A DNA stretch of 64,000 bases from Cricetomys ansorgei (GCA_026225945.1 JAMJFZ010001796.1:22978001-23042000); one strand, 5' to 3'; counted from the stretch's first letter, positions 1 to 11,940 are shown. Numbers and translations: made by a program. The notes: generated by a model from the letters alone, not told the origin.

Positions 1-342
1 AAAACATCTGTCAGTATTTCCATTATAAAGTGTAATTTTAAAGAGTTTAGAAGTCAGCTGTAAAAATTTGTTCTTGGCTGATACTTAGTATACAAAAATC
101 TCTGTCCAGGCTTATTGCCAGAATTTTTTCAGCAGCATAAACTGAGGTTCCATGGTAAAACCAGCCTACACTGAGCTCATTTTTTGTTTTTATCAGCATA
201 GGGGAAGGTGACAGCTTTTAAAAATGAGTCATGTAAAGCAATATGAACTTTTTTTTTGCTGTGTTCTTAGAAAATTGTAGGTTTAAAACATGTGTTACAC
301 CATGATCTATAAGGTAACCATTGCTTAAATATCCAAAATTGA

Positions 343-492
343 GGCTGGGTGTGGTAGTACAAACTTTAAACCCCAGCATTTGGGAGACAGAGGCAGGAGG
401 ATCTCTATGAGTCCAAGACCATCCTGGTCTACATAGTAAGACCCTGTCTCAAACACCAACCCAAACCAATCCAAACCAAACCTAACCCAAAT
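343..492 (+). mobile_element. B1 SINE
   Basis: It starts ggctgggtgtgg, contains ccccagcatttgggag and agaggcaggaggatc, then catcctggtctacatag and accctgtctc, ending in an impure CCAAA-rich tail. This is the 7SL-derived rodent B1 in sense orientation, moderately diverged. Confidence 0.9.
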
Positions 493-500
493 TGTACCAC

Positions 501-2080
501 CAGATCTACCTGAAGGCCAGATTGTAGGAGCTTGCAGGACTCCTTTGAAATCAGGCTCCAGCAGTTCCTTTTAAGGTCAGCATTCAGGGCTGTGCAGTGA
601 CTTTGTGGCCCCTTTTGTTCCCTTCTCTAATTTGTTGAAAAGTAGCTTTCTGTTTGGCACATGATTTATCTGTTTGTAAAGAAAGTCAGAAAATTCTTGA
701 AAGAAAGGCATTTTTATGCATTGCTGGAAACTTCGCCAGTGAAGCTAGAGTGCGTCTAGTTAATGTACTTTTCTTACTAAATCTCTGGGCAGGTCTTAGC
801 ATGAAGCCATCATCCACCATGTAGATAAACCTCTTGCTTTTTATTGCACATACAATTCTGATGTATTTTACAGCTCATGGCCACATTTCTCCCTCAGTTC
901 TTTTCTAAGTTTTCTTCACACTGAAGTCCCATCAGTAGATTCCCTCCAGCGTAATTTCATTTGAGATAGCTAGGCTAGCTTTCTAGTTAACAGTAGCTGC
1001 CTCTTTTGTTACTGAATCGTGGAAGTACATGTGTGTAAAGCCTTTAGGAAACATTTGGAATTTTGTCAGCTTAAAATGAAACATGACTGTATGTGAAGTA
1101 TGAAATCGGAAATAATACTGGGTTTTGTGCATTCATTCAGAAATATAGTCTCCATGAAGGAAAAAGAAATACCTTATTAAAGATATGCTTCCTCCCTCCA
1201 CAGCCACCCTGACTCAAAGTCTTCCTCACACTACAGAGTACTATGCTACACTACTCTTAGGGCCAAAGGAAGTGAAAACAGCAATAAAACCTTCTTTATA
1301 AACCCAAGCAACTTGATTAAACAAATGTATTTTGAGAATCAGGTCAGAGTTCTTAGGAACTTTACTTTGAATTCTTAGAGTCATCTTGACCAATGACTGG
1401 GGCACCATGCTTTAGTGGACAAAAGCCCCCTTTGGCTTCAGAGACTGTTATGTGTTGATCTCCCAGGAATCATCTTTGCTGAGATGTTACCACTTTAGCC
1501 TGGTTGGTTTTAGGTGGCTTATTTCTAGGGAGATGGTTGCTCATGTCTTGACTCATGAGACACTAAGGGCTGGAACCTTAAGTGTGGAAGTGATAGGGGG
1601 CATTAAACAAATGTTCAGTTCACAGGTCCTAAGAAGTAGGTATGATTATGTACAGAGATGCTCTTTGGGAAAGAGGAGATCATATAACTTCTCAGACGCA
1701 TAATTGGTTGTTCTAATTACTTGCTGATGGGTAATTTCTTACCATTATTTACTATGTTTAAACTGTAATAAATCTGTTATGTAGTGCTTTCATTGGAGTT
1801 GCTCATTTTTCTAAGAAGCCTTGTTTCCTTTTAGCAAAGAAATGCAGGTTCTATGGAGCCCTTTTAGTGAGCAAGAACCAATAAACACACCACACACACC
1901 CCTTTACTTATGCATTAAAATTTGTGTCCATGCAGATAATCTTCAATTTCAGTGTAACACACAGTGTTTGTTCTAATTTCCCCTTCCTCACATGTACATC
2001 TCATTTTTCTGACACTAGAAGTCTGGCTTTTATTATCTGATACATATGTCTATGAAGAATGGCATGGAAATTTTGATTAG
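501..2080. other. Intronic sequence, nothing recognised
   Basis: AT-rich unique-looking sequence. The longest open frame (83 codons at 1452-1703) has no family resemblance and is taken as chance. Confidence 0.6.
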
Positions 2081-2084
2081 ACTG

Positions 2085-2520
2085 CATTGATCTGTATTTT
2101 GTTTTTGATAAGACAGTCATTTTCATGATATTAAACCTACCAATCTATGAGAATGGGATGTCTTTCTATTTTCTAGCACCTTCTTTGATTTCGTTAGTTT
2201 TAAAGTTTTTATTATAGAGTACTTTGCTTACTCCAAGTGGTTTTTTGTTTTTTTAAATGTTACTGTAGATGGGATTGTCTGTCTGGTAGATAGGGTTCTT
2301 TTTTCCACTACCTTGTCAGAATTTGTTATTATTACTTTAAAAAAATAGTCATTTATGACTGGGGTGAGATGGCATCTCAATGTAGTTTTGATTAGTTCCT
2401 TGATGACTAAAAATATTGAACATTTAAAAATACATATTTATTGGGTATGTTACTTTTTCCTTTGAGAAGTATATGTTCAGATCATTTATCCACTCATTGA
2501 TTATATTAATAGTTTCTTTC
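2085..2520 (-). mobile_element. L1 ORF2-derived fragments, minus orientation
   Basis: 2110-2230 resembles the reverse complement of L1 ORF2 (ccaatctatgagaatggg followed by a tcttt-rich stretch). 2358-2500 resembles the ORF2 3' part (gggtgagatggcatctcaat, then ttgagaagtatatgttcag). The two pieces are not in the order expected for one minus-strand L1, so they are rearranged or separate fragments. Confidence 0.65.
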
Positions 2521-2544
2521 TTACTAACTTTTTAATCCCCCCCA

Positions 2545-2545
2545 T

Positions 2546-2585
<40 letters not shown>
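2545..2585. repeat. (TG)n microsatellite
   Basis: About 18 TG units with one interruption near the start, followed by a purine-rich stretch to 2625. Confidence 0.97.
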
Positions 2586-2589
<4 letters not shown>

Positions 2590-2894
2590 GAGAGGGGAAG
2601 GAGGGGAGGGTAAGAGAGAGGGAGTAGTGTAAATGTCACCTAGGTCATGGTGGCCTCATGCATTGGTCAAGGTGTTGCTGGTTTTTGTGAGTAGTTTCAT
2701 TACTTATGTGTGATAATACATGTGACTGAGGATTTTTAGTGCTTGTCCTTAGTTTTGCTGTATGTTGTGTGAAGCCTTATTAAGTCCTTTTATATCTACA
2801 GTAATGACATTTTATTCATGCATTGTGTCTTATCAACATGAAATGGGCCATTGCGTCTCTGGTAATACCCTCTTCCTCTTTTCTTAAAATATTT

Positions 2895-3246
2895 TGTATA
2901 AACGCCTAGCCCAGATAATTATTCGTGTGTGTATGTGTGTGTGTGTGTGTGTGTGTAGAACAGAAGTCAACCACTTTTATTTTTTATTGCCTAGGAGCTA
3001 CCCACTTTGTCATTTTGTTTTTTGTGACAGAGTCTCCTACTGTGGGACCCCACTGATTGGGGTAGGCTGGTCAGCCAGTGAAGCCCAGGAATTTACTTGT
3101 CTTTGCCTTCCTAGTCCTGGGATTATAGACACATGCCATCACGCCTAGGTTTTTTTTTTTTTTTTTAACTGTGGATGTAGGGATCAAACTCAGGTGCTCA
3201 TGGTTACATGGCAGACATTTTGCTGACTGAGCCATCTCCTTAACTC
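2895..3246 (-). mobile_element. B4-type SINE (B1 part plus ID part), minus orientation, with (TG)n flank
   Basis: The (TG)n at 2925-2956 leads into a B1-like reverse complement (tttttgtgacagagtctc, tcctgggattatagac, catcacgcc), then an oligo-T and an ID/B2-like reverse-complement head ending ctgactgagccatctcctt. That order is the B4 layout. Confidence 0.75.
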
Positions 3247-4560
3247 CACTATCCTGGTAATTATTCTTAGTCTCTTAGTAGAGCTTGACCAAATGGAATT
3301 ATGCCTAGTCTGGAATGTGGGCCTTGTTTCAGTGTCTGATGCTCTTTTGCCCTCAAACTTTTTCACTGTAAGTATCTGATTTTCAGAAATGCTCTGCAGA
3401 TTGAATTTAGTTTTCACTGAGTTCCAGGATATTGAAGTGCATTTGTGAGATTCGGAATGCTTTGCTACAGGTTGGTATGATGCGAGAGATCTTGAGGTTA
3501 GGTACCAGTTAAGTTGCTACATAAGTAGGATTCTTAAACATAAATAGTTGACAAGCCATTGACACATATTTTCTTTCATGAACAGTATTATATTTCTGCT
3601 TTGATTCTGTGTCAGAAATTGTTGTGATTTTAAAAGGAATAATATTTTATTCAAGCAAGCTTTAACAGTCCTATCAGTAGCCTTCTAGGAATACACAGAG
3701 AATTAAAAAAAAAAAGAATCCCAGTTTGATCATTTCTGAGGGGATTTAAATCTTTCTCCTTTACTAAGAGGCACATGTTGTTCATGGTCCACTGACATAG
3801 GGGAGTGTCAGTCTACTCCCAATCTACGAGTATGCAGTCATATAATTGAATGGGGGAGCTACAAAAAACTTGGTAAAAGTAAAAGGTTTCAGAATCTAAC
3901 AACCAAATATGCGTTAAAATCCAAACCTTAAAATTCAAGGTATTTCTGGCAACGCTCGCTAGTGTTTCATCATCAAGTGACCTGATTGTCAGCTGGTTCT
4001 GAACACATATCATTCTCACTCTGTTCTTCTGCACGTAGCGGCAATCCCTGCTGGGAACAGCTTGCCTCAGATTTGAGGCTACTGTTTACTAAAATTGCAT
4101 TTTTATCTGTATGTAAGAAGTTTTCTGCTCTTTAGAAAGAAGCACAATGTTTTAATTTAAGAAAACAATGACTTTTTATATCTTTCTATGGTCATTCCTC
4201 AGCGTAGAAGTGTTAAAATTAGTATATCATTGGGTTGCATAGTGTTAGAATGTTTAATTTTGAAAATTGTTGTTTGAGTTGCTGACCGAGCTTCACAAAA
4301 AATTAAGTGAATTTTGCTTGAGATTAGCCCATAATTGTTGACCATTTATTTATTGTCCCTAAACATACTTTTATCATTTTATAATATATATTACTGTTCT
4401 CAGTATTGGCAATTATAAGATTAAAACATTGATCAACTCTGAAAAACATTGATTTTTACGTATGTATGCCCTGTAGCATTAAATATTCAGCCAAGACTTA
4501 ATTCTTTCTATAAAAATAAATACACCCATACCAAAGCTTTATTAAGACTAATAAATGATA
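3247..4560. other. Intronic sequence, nothing recognised
   Basis: Unique-looking. 3930-4070 is locally richer in CpG than its surroundings but shows no coding or RNA-gene signature I can name. Confidence 0.5.
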
Positions 4561-4572
4561 AAATTATTATAT

Positions 4573-4614
4573 ATATATATATACATACATATATATATGT
4601 ATGTATATATATAT
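4573..4614. repeat. 42-bp perfect AT-rich palindrome
   Basis: A perfect self-complementary sequence centred between 4593 and 4594, made of TA steps with symmetric CATAC/GTATG blocks. It sits in a 4564-4618 TA-rich microsatellite that passes into (GAAT)n. Such sequences can extrude cruciforms. Confidence 0.9.
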
Positions 4615-4660
4615 GTGTGAATGAATGAATGCTGGAGGATTGTTTTAAAATAAATTTCAT

Positions 4661-4807
4661 GCCAGGTGTGATAACAGAAGCCTGTAATCCTAGTACTCTG
4701 GAGGCTCAAGCAGGTTGATTGCTACAAGTTTGAGGGAAACCTGGGTTACCTAGTGAGTTTCAGGGCAGCCTGGACTATGAGTAAGATCCTATCTCAAAAA
4801 AAAGTGT
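4661..4807 (+). mobile_element. B1 SINE, diverged
   Basis: It starts gccaggtgtgataac, then gcctgtaatcctagtact, a diverged middle, gggcagcctggactatgag and tctcaaaaaaa. Sense B1. Confidence 0.85.
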
Positions 4808-4969
4808 TTTATGATATAATTGTTTAATTAACCTATCTTTATACTAAAAAGCTAGTATCATGTAAAAAAATATCTTGAGTGAAAGACATTTCAAGAGGAA
4901 AAAATTAAAAAAAAAACCCTGATATGGTCTACTTTAATTCTCTGCTGTGGTGATTGGTTCAAGATTGGG

Positions 4970-6830
4970 CATGTGACCTATATCAATCTCAGAGAACCTA
5001 ACTTTCGGGCTCTTAAAGAGTACTTTAGTAAGAGATTATTTTCTTCTACTGGGTTAGCTAAGAGACTGTGACATAATCTGGAACTACTTGTGTTTGTCTT
5101 CATCTTTCTTTTTGAAGAGAGGCGCTACTGTGCCAATGGAGAGCTAATATTGAGAAAAACTGAGAGGTGCTTGTACGTATGTGCATACACGCACAGGAGT
5201 GACAGAAAACAAACCCTATAAATATCAGCTGAGACCCTTAATATGATATGAAATGTGACTTATTTATACTTACTGCCAATAAATTACTTTTAAAAAGGCA
5301 GTGTTTTCTAGGTCATGGTGATAGATCAGTGCAGAGGGAACCAGCCTTTTCTGCAGATGGGTTCCTGGGACTCCACTCAGGAGGGAAATACGGGCGAAAA
5401 GGAAAATTATGGCAAACAAACAAGATAGTTCACTCTTTATTGCAAATGAACACAGTAGTTCATTCTTTTATGGGACTCAGACATGGCACACTTACACGCT
5501 TTAAGAAACGACATGCACAATTGCGCTTTAGAAATAAAAATGCAGAAGCGTTTTTAATAAGAAAATTTAACAATGTACATATCAAGGGGAGAAAGGGGTA
5601 GGAGGAAAAACAAAAAGACACTGCTAGAAAATGGAGCCGTGCTGAGAGAGAGCGAGTTGCTGCTCCCTGAGAACTTTAGGGGCCAGTCACCTCAGCAGGG
5701 ACCTTCCTGGTATGCAGGTACAATCCAGGATGAAGCTGGCATCATTCCTCCTGGTGGCCTGCGGTGATTACAAAGAGCATTTGAAAAGAATATCTGAGAC
5801 AATAAGCTGCCAATGGCTGGAGGCACTTGTTGGCTGAATTTAGCTCTTCTGGTGCGGATTTATTTTTTGGTGTTCTAATATTAAAGGCTATCTCTTTCTG
5901 GTACATTAACACATTATCCCAGGGCAGTATGCCAGGGCTTAGGGAAAAAAGGACCTGCAAGGTTTCCAGGTGAAGTGGCTGCATTCCTTTCCAAGCCAAC
6001 AATGGCCAGCTCGGGCAGGTCAGGTAGACATTCTCTTTAAAGATGAAAATTCAGCAAGGAAGGGGAGCAATATAGCTGATAGACTAATATTTCCCCACTA
6101 AAGAGTCTGAATCTCTGTCAGGCAGACTCTATTTAGCATTAAGGATACTCATAGGCATCAGCAGATCAGAAGCTTTCTGTGTCATTCTATGATGATAAGA
6201 CTTGGAATAAGAAAGAACTGACTATATTGCAAAGAGAGGAAAAGCAATGGACATCAAAAAAAAAAAAGGTAGAATATTCAGAAAGCACACAAAAATAGAA
6301 AGATTACGCAGAAAAAGTAGAAAACCTCTCTAACTTCAACAGGACCTAAAGCTGCAACTTCAAGTGTAAGGGTTTTTATGGCACAAGAGGATCTTGGCAG
6401 TTGGGAGCCAAGGAATACTACAAAGTCATACCAGGCAACAAACCTCACACAAGAGATTTTTTGGGGAGGAGAAGAACAAAATGGTGGCTGTCTATGAATA
6501 AGAAAAGAGATAGAAGAGGGCTGGGCTGAGGGGGAGACTTTTATAGGGTTTCTGGAGCATGCACAGTGAGTTAGTGGAGAATGTGCTGATGGAAAAGTCC
6601 CATGTGGCTGAAAACATTGGCTGAGTCATGGAGGTGAGGATTTCTAAGTCTGAGGGTGGAGATTTCCAAGTCTCAGGCTTGTAGTCAGGCCAGAGGCAGG
6701 GTGTTTTTCCCTTGGCCTATTATCCTACACAAGGGAAGGTGTACAGCACTGGTGACAAACCACTGACATTCTTAGTTTCTGCAGAAAGTGCACAGCTCTT
6801 GAAAGCCTTAAATCCAATGTGGGATTTGAT
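4970..6830 (-). mobile_element. Possible minus-strand LTR element (low confidence)
   Basis: On the minus strand there is a TATAAAAG box at about 6538-6545 followed by a pyrimidine-rich stretch, as in LTR U3/R junctions. A possible LTR 5' edge (TGTAGGATAATAGG) lies near 6729. AATAAA-type signals occur on the minus strand lower down (for example near 5433). I do not recognise the family and see no coding remains, so this is inference only. Confidence 0.3.
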
Positions 6831-6944
6831 GAGAAAATGACTTCTTGCATGGTAAGCTGGCATTAGAGAGGAAACCCATTTTGTTGTTCCTTATAGCTGA
6901 GAATTTGGAAGCTAGGCCTCATTTTAGGAGGGAACCTATTGAGA

Positions 6945-7081
6945 GCTGGGAAGATGGATCAGGGGGTAAAGATGCTGCTGAGCCTGAGGACCTGAGTTCA
7001 ATCTCTGGAACCCACTTGTGGGAAGGAAAGAACTAGCGTTTCATGTTGTTGTCTGACTTCCACATGTACACTGTGGCATGT

Positions 7082-7140
<59 letters not shown>

Positions 7141-7183
7141 AAATAAATAAGTAGATGAATGTAAGTTCTTGAAAAAGAGAGCT
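6945..7183 (+). mobile_element. B2/B3 SINE with target-site duplication and internal (CA)n
   Basis: It has the tRNA-related head gctgggaagatggatcaggg and the box-B-like gagttcaatctctgg, then tctgacttccacatgtac, (CA)n at 7084-7139 and aaataaataa. It is flanked by a perfect 10-bp duplication, CCTATTGAGA, at 6935-6944 and 7184-7193, which fixes the boundaries. Confidence 0.92.
7084..7139. repeat. (CA)n microsatellite
   Basis: About 28 pure CA units within the tail region of the B2/B3 SINE. Confidence 0.97.
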
Positions 7184-7849
7184 CCTATTGAGAATCAGCT
7201 TTTTGGGAACTTGAAAACAAGGATCCTTACAACTCTGAGCCTGGGTCTACTCTGCTACAATGTCTCAGTAGGGGACAGCCACAGGAGATGCTTTGACAGG
7301 ACAAATTGAGCACAATCTGGCTGAGGAATTTAGTCCAGAGGGCTCAAAGCCAGTGACTGGCAGAGTGCTTGGCCTCCAGAGCTGCTTCCTTTCTGCATTT
7401 GGTTCCCTGCAGGCTGTGTGCCCTGGTCCAGCAGATCCCTCTATTTCTCTTGCTTACTCCCTCCTGCATGGGGTCTGAATAGGCCGAAACTGGCAGGCAG
7501 AGTGCTAGTTCCCCCACTTCTTCCTCTCCTGTGCAGAACCCAGTGTTCTGTTTACTTCTTTGACACTTTAGTGTCCTTGGAGGATTCTTAGCATAGACAT
7601 CTGTTGCCCCTGGTTGCATATACTGAGGGATTGGCAAAGTGGCTTTATTTACTGGGAACCTATATGGCTCAGAGTTTGCAGGGGATCAGCAATGGCTCCT
7701 TGTATGCAAAGAATGAAAACTTGTACCGTGAATGCAAGCCTGAAGCTGACAACTGACACTTGACTAACCTGCTCTTTAGCCTACATTCAGCACTAGCCTG
7801 AATATTAGGAGCTACAAGAATCTTGAACTCCACTTCATTGCCTGCCTCT

Positions 7850-8117
7850 TGTTGCAGAAGTTTATTTCTAGTTAAGTTAAAATTGACTGTTTTATGCACT
7901 GTTGGGGAAAAGGCTGCCTAGGCCTTGCATTTTGTATTGTCCGCAGGTGTTGGCTTTATGTAAAAGATATTTGATTGTTTATAATCTGCACATGCTATCA
8001 GTAAAACACCCGAGGAGCTTAGGTATCAATAAAAAACTCCTGAGATGAAATCCTCAGGGTTCCACTGTCCAGTATGGCATTTGCCATGATAGTGCTTCTG
8101 CCTGCTGAGGTCTGGCA
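7850..8117 (+). mobile_element. LTR copy 1 (5' LTR of a non-coding retroelement, truncated)
   Basis: It begins TGTTGCAGAAGTTTATTT and contains gcattttgtattgtc, ggtgttggctttatgtaaa, gaggagcttaggtatcaa plus AATAAA, and ctcagggttccactgtc. It is closely related to 9953-10262 and 41811-42131. Similarity stops after tctggcagggg, so the 3' end of this LTR is lost. Confidence 0.8.
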
Positions 8118-8213
8118 GGGGAGAAAGAAACTCCAGACTTGGCAGAGTATGGTAAAGTATGCTCAGGTCAGTTCCCAGAGGACAAAGACTAAGGTATTAA
8201 TGAAGTCTCCTGA

Positions 8214-8286
<73 letters not shown>

Positions 8287-9952
8287 AATAAAAGCATTTA
8301 CTTTAGGAAGTGAAAATTAGTAAATAAATAAAAAAGAATAGACTCCACAGAGGGAGCCAGAATAAAAAGGAAAGCTCTGTAAGAGAGAGTTGTAAATGAG
8401 AAAGCACTGAGGTAAGAGCCACAGAATAGAGGCTTCTAGAGAAAGTGAAAGAAATTGAGAAGGCAAGGAGTCTGGTAAAGAATTAGAGAACCTTGGTGGG
8501 GTCCGTTAAAGCAGTCATTAGAAAGCAAGGTTCCAAACACTTTTCCTGATCATGGAACCAACCCCAGTGTAAGGAAATGACATGGCTACGTGAGGCACGC
8601 TCTGGCAGCTAGCCACACTCCCTCCCGACGCTGGCAATGGGAAATGGGAACAGGAGCATAGTGTTCTACAAACTGAGTTTGCTGGTAGCTTTGTGTGTTT
8701 GTGTGTGTGTGTGGAGCTTAAGGCGTTGTATTTGAGATCTATGGAGAAGGTTTTATGTTTCCCCATAGCAGTGGTGAAAAAGAATACCAAAGTGCCAGCA
8801 TGTTTCAGCTAGAGATTCTTTCCATTGGCCATGTACTCCCTGCTGTGGAAGCTGGGACTTGGAGCCAAGAAGCTAATTATTTAAACTGAACAGGTTTTTT
8901 TTTAATCCTTCAAACCTGACTATAAGTGGTCCAGATACTGGTGAGGCAGCCCTGACAAGACATATCTGCTGTGGTGATGAGAACTCCACCCAACAAGGGA
9001 ACCCTTCCTACAGACAAGGTTCAGCTGCAATGATGCTGAGAGAAAACACTTGGTTAAAGAATCAGAACTAATGGTTGCTGCATTATGAAGAAGTCTTTGG
9101 AACATTCTGCTGAACTTTCAACTGAACTGACCAGTTTTTTCCCCCCCCTGCAAATCACACTATTTCTTAAAATCTGGAGAGTGTTTCCTCAGGGTCAATG
9201 CACAGAAGCTACCTTCCAGAACTGATGAGGTTGTATCTTGTGCTGCTGCTAGACTTGGTAATGTGTAAGAGTCACCCAGGTGGTACTGGCATGAAGGGGT
9301 CATTGGAGAGCAGCTGAGACTTGGCACTGTGAGAAGCCAGGAGAGGCCATTGGAAAAAGTGCAGCTTTAGTGGCAGTTGAAGGCCCAGATTGAAGGTGTC
9401 ATGCAGAGAAGTTGAGGTTTGGCACCATGAAGAGAGAGGAGAGGCTATTGGTGAAGTGCAGCCCAGTTGCAGCAAGGGACCCCAGCAGTTTTGAAGAAGC
9501 CAATACCATGGGATGACCACCAAGGATAGCAGCAGTGGTGGAGGGGAGCTAGCCAGAACCTGGAGGACAAGCTGTGTGTGCTATGGAGATCAGAGCCAGA
9601 GAGGTGCCCTAATCCTTTTGGAGGATCCCAGAAGATCGTAAGCGAATTCCATATAATTGGTCATTGATGTTTTTCTGCTGTCCAAAGCATTTTGTGAAGG
9701 AGTCTTTGGAATGTTTTACAGAACTTTGAACTCAAATATATTTCTTTAGAAATTTCCATATATAATCATGCTAGATATTGTGTGAAAAGAAAAGCTTGAT
9801 ATATGTTTGGTTTCATTTGGTCCTTTGTATCTTAGCAAGCCTCGTGATTATTCCTCTTATAAATAGTTTTGCTGGTGTAGTGCTGGATTGTGTTTTAGAG
9901 ATAAAGCTTTTTTTTTTTTTTTTTTGGATTGGCTTAAATAGAAAGGGGGAAA
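8118..9952 (+). mobile_element. Internal region of the non-coding LTR retroelement
   Basis: It lies between two same-orientation LTRs. It ends in a purine tract (agaaagggggaaa) directly before the TG of the second LTR, the position of a polypurine primer. No retroviral reading frame is visible. It contains a (GA)n at 8217-8281 and a diverged tandem duplication of about 57 bp (9308-9365 and 9404-9462). A primer-binding site is not seen because the 5' LTR edge is truncated. It looks like a non-autonomous endogenous retrovirus-related element; family not assigned. Confidence 0.6.
8217..8281. repeat. (GA)n microsatellite
   Basis: About 32 uninterrupted GA units. Confidence 0.98.
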
Positions 9953-10262
9953 TGTTGCAGAAGTTTATTTCCAGTTATAGTTGGGTGAAAGGCTGCCTAG
10001 GCCTTGGCATTTTGTATTGTCTGCAGGTGTTGGCTTTATGTAAAAGATGTTTGATTGCTCATGATCTGCATGTGCTATCAATAGAACACCTGAGGAGCTT
10101 AGGTATCATATAAACTTCTGAGATGAGTTGCTCAGGGTTCCACTGTCAAGTATGGTGCTTGCCATGATAGTGGTTCCCTCTGCTGAGGTCTGGTAGGGTT
10201 TGCACCTATGAAAAATGACTCCTTGTCTTCTTTGATGAGCCACCCAGTAGCTATCTGCTACA
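9953..10262 (+). mobile_element. LTR copy 2 (3' LTR, complete)
   Basis: TG...CA ends: TGTTGCAGAAGTTTATTT to ctgctaca. It has the same internal blocks as copy 1 plus the extra 3' part tttgcacctatgaaaaatg and ctccttgtcttctttg. It is preceded immediately by the purine tract. The length of about 310 bp fits a short LTR. Confidence 0.82.
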
Positions 10263-10295
10263 GCTTCTCATCCAGCAGACTCCAGAATAAACTTC

Positions 10296-10700
10296 TTGGA
10301 TTCTTTGTCATTTAAAGTCTTTTTTTATTTTTACTGTATTTTTCCTTTTTTATTTTTTAAAAATCTCTTGTTTTTATTTTATTATTTTTACCTTCACTTA
10401 ATTTTATTTTCAAATTTATTTTCTAATGGGATTTTTATCTCTTACTTTTTTTTCTTCCTTTTTCTCACATTCTCCCTTTTCTTTACTTTCAATGATTCCT
10501 ACCTCGTTATTTTTCCTCTTTATTTATTATTACTACATTTACTTAAATCAAGTTTAATGTCATAGTTTATTCTATGTTATTTTTTTCTATTTTCATGTTT
10601 TATGGTTATTAGAGGTGTAGAAGTTGGCTTTCTGTGGTTTGTTTTGGTGTTGCTGGAACAGTAGTTTTTGTTTTTTTTTCTTTCTCTTCACTGTGTGGTG
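10296..10700. other. T-rich intronic stretch
   Basis: Strongly T-rich on the + strand with few purine runs. It may be an AT-rich edge of the following L1, but this is not certain. Confidence 0.5.
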
Positions 10701-10917
10701 ATCTTTCAACAGAAATCTGTTCATTGAGACCATCCCAAATAAAGCCAGAAGAGCTATCTATTCCAACAAATGTACAAATTACAACCTAAAATCATAAGAA
10801 ATATGAAAAGCAATATGACATCTCCAAAAGTTCACAACTCTTCAGTAGCTGAGTTCAAAGGTACAGAAATGATTGAAATGCCAAATAATTAAAAAGTGTT
10901 GGTTGAAAAATTATCTG

Positions 10918-11115
10918 TGAGGTTGGAGAGATAGCAGTTAAGAGCATTGGCTACTCTTGTAGAGGACATGAGTTCAATTCCCAGCACCTACATGGCAGCT
11001 TGCAATTGTCTGTAACTCCAGGTCTAGGCAGTCTTATGTCCTCTTCTTGCCTCTGGTGGTACCAGGCATGCACATAGTGCACAGACATACATATGGGCAA
11101 AAGTTTCATATACAT
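10918..11115 (+). mobile_element. B2 SINE inside the L1
   Basis: It has aggttggagagatagcagtt, ttaagagcattggctactc, gagttcaattcccagcacc, ctacatggcagcttgcaatt and cctcttcttgcctctgg, a typical diverged B2. Confidence 0.85.
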
Positions 11116-11411
11116 AAAATGATAAAAATTTTAAAATGAAAAGAAATCAGTGACCTTAGAGAAGATTCAAATAAACAGATGAATGGGGCAAATAAGTACA
11201 TTTAAGACCTTGACAAGAAATTCAAGAACTTAGATGAAAAACAAAAAGAGATAGAGATCTTGGAAAAATAACAATAACTATAATCTTGGAAATGAAAGAT
11301 CAATAAATGAAAATTTAAAACTCCGTGAAAAGCATCTAATAGAATATACTAGGTACAAGAAAGATTGTCAGGGATGGAGACTAAAGTTATTACTGTTAGA
11401 TACATACACGT

Positions 11412-11448
11412 ATACACACACACACACAGACACACACAGACACACACA

Positions 11449-11500
<52 letters not shown>
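11412..11500. repeat. (CA)n microsatellite with CAGA interruptions
   Basis: About 44 CA units, with three GA interruptions in the first third. Confidence 0.97.
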
Positions 11501-11504
<4 letters not shown>

Positions 11505-11590
11505 GTACTGATACCTATTACATCTAAGACCTTTGGGGCCTGATTAGAAAATGAAACTGCAAATTTGTTGTAGAAGAAAGGAAACTTGAG

Positions 11591-11940
11591 TGTCTTAGTT
11601 TGTGTTCTATTTCTATGAAGAGACATCATGACCACGACAACTCTTATAAAGGAAAGCATTTAGTTGGGACTTGCTTACAGTTTCAGAAATTTAGTCCATT
11701 ATCAGCATGGCGGCATATAGGTAGTCATGGTGCTAGAGAAGGAGCTGAGAGTTCTACATCTGTATCCACTGGCAGCAGGAAAAGAGAGAGAGTCACTGAG
11801 CCTGGCTTTGGCTTCTGAAACCCCAAACCCCACCCTCAGTAACACACTTCTTTCAACAAGGCCACACCCACTGCAACAAGACCACACTTCCTAATCTCTC
11901 TAAGGTATTTGCACTCCTTAATGACCAAACATTCAAACCA
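11591..11940 (+). mobile_element. Rodent interspersed repeat (family name not assigned)
   Basis: It starts tgtcttagtttgtgttcta, has gaagagacatcatgacca and aactcttataaagg, then aagaaggagctgagagttct-like sequence, and ends with ccaacaaggccacaccc-type repeats and accaaacattcaaac. I know this layout as a very common rodent repeat but cannot name the family with certainty. It splits the L1. Confidence 0.7.

Noticed and set aside
5248..5601. 117-codon + strand open frame
   Set aside because: Unrecognised. It lies in a possible repeat and has no splice or start context that sets it apart from chance.
8074..8313. 79-codon frame with an Arg-Glu repeat
   Set aside because: Translation of the (GA)n microsatellite.
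11396..11659. 87-codon minus-strand frame with Cys-Val repeats
   Set aside because: Translation of the (CA)n microsatellite.
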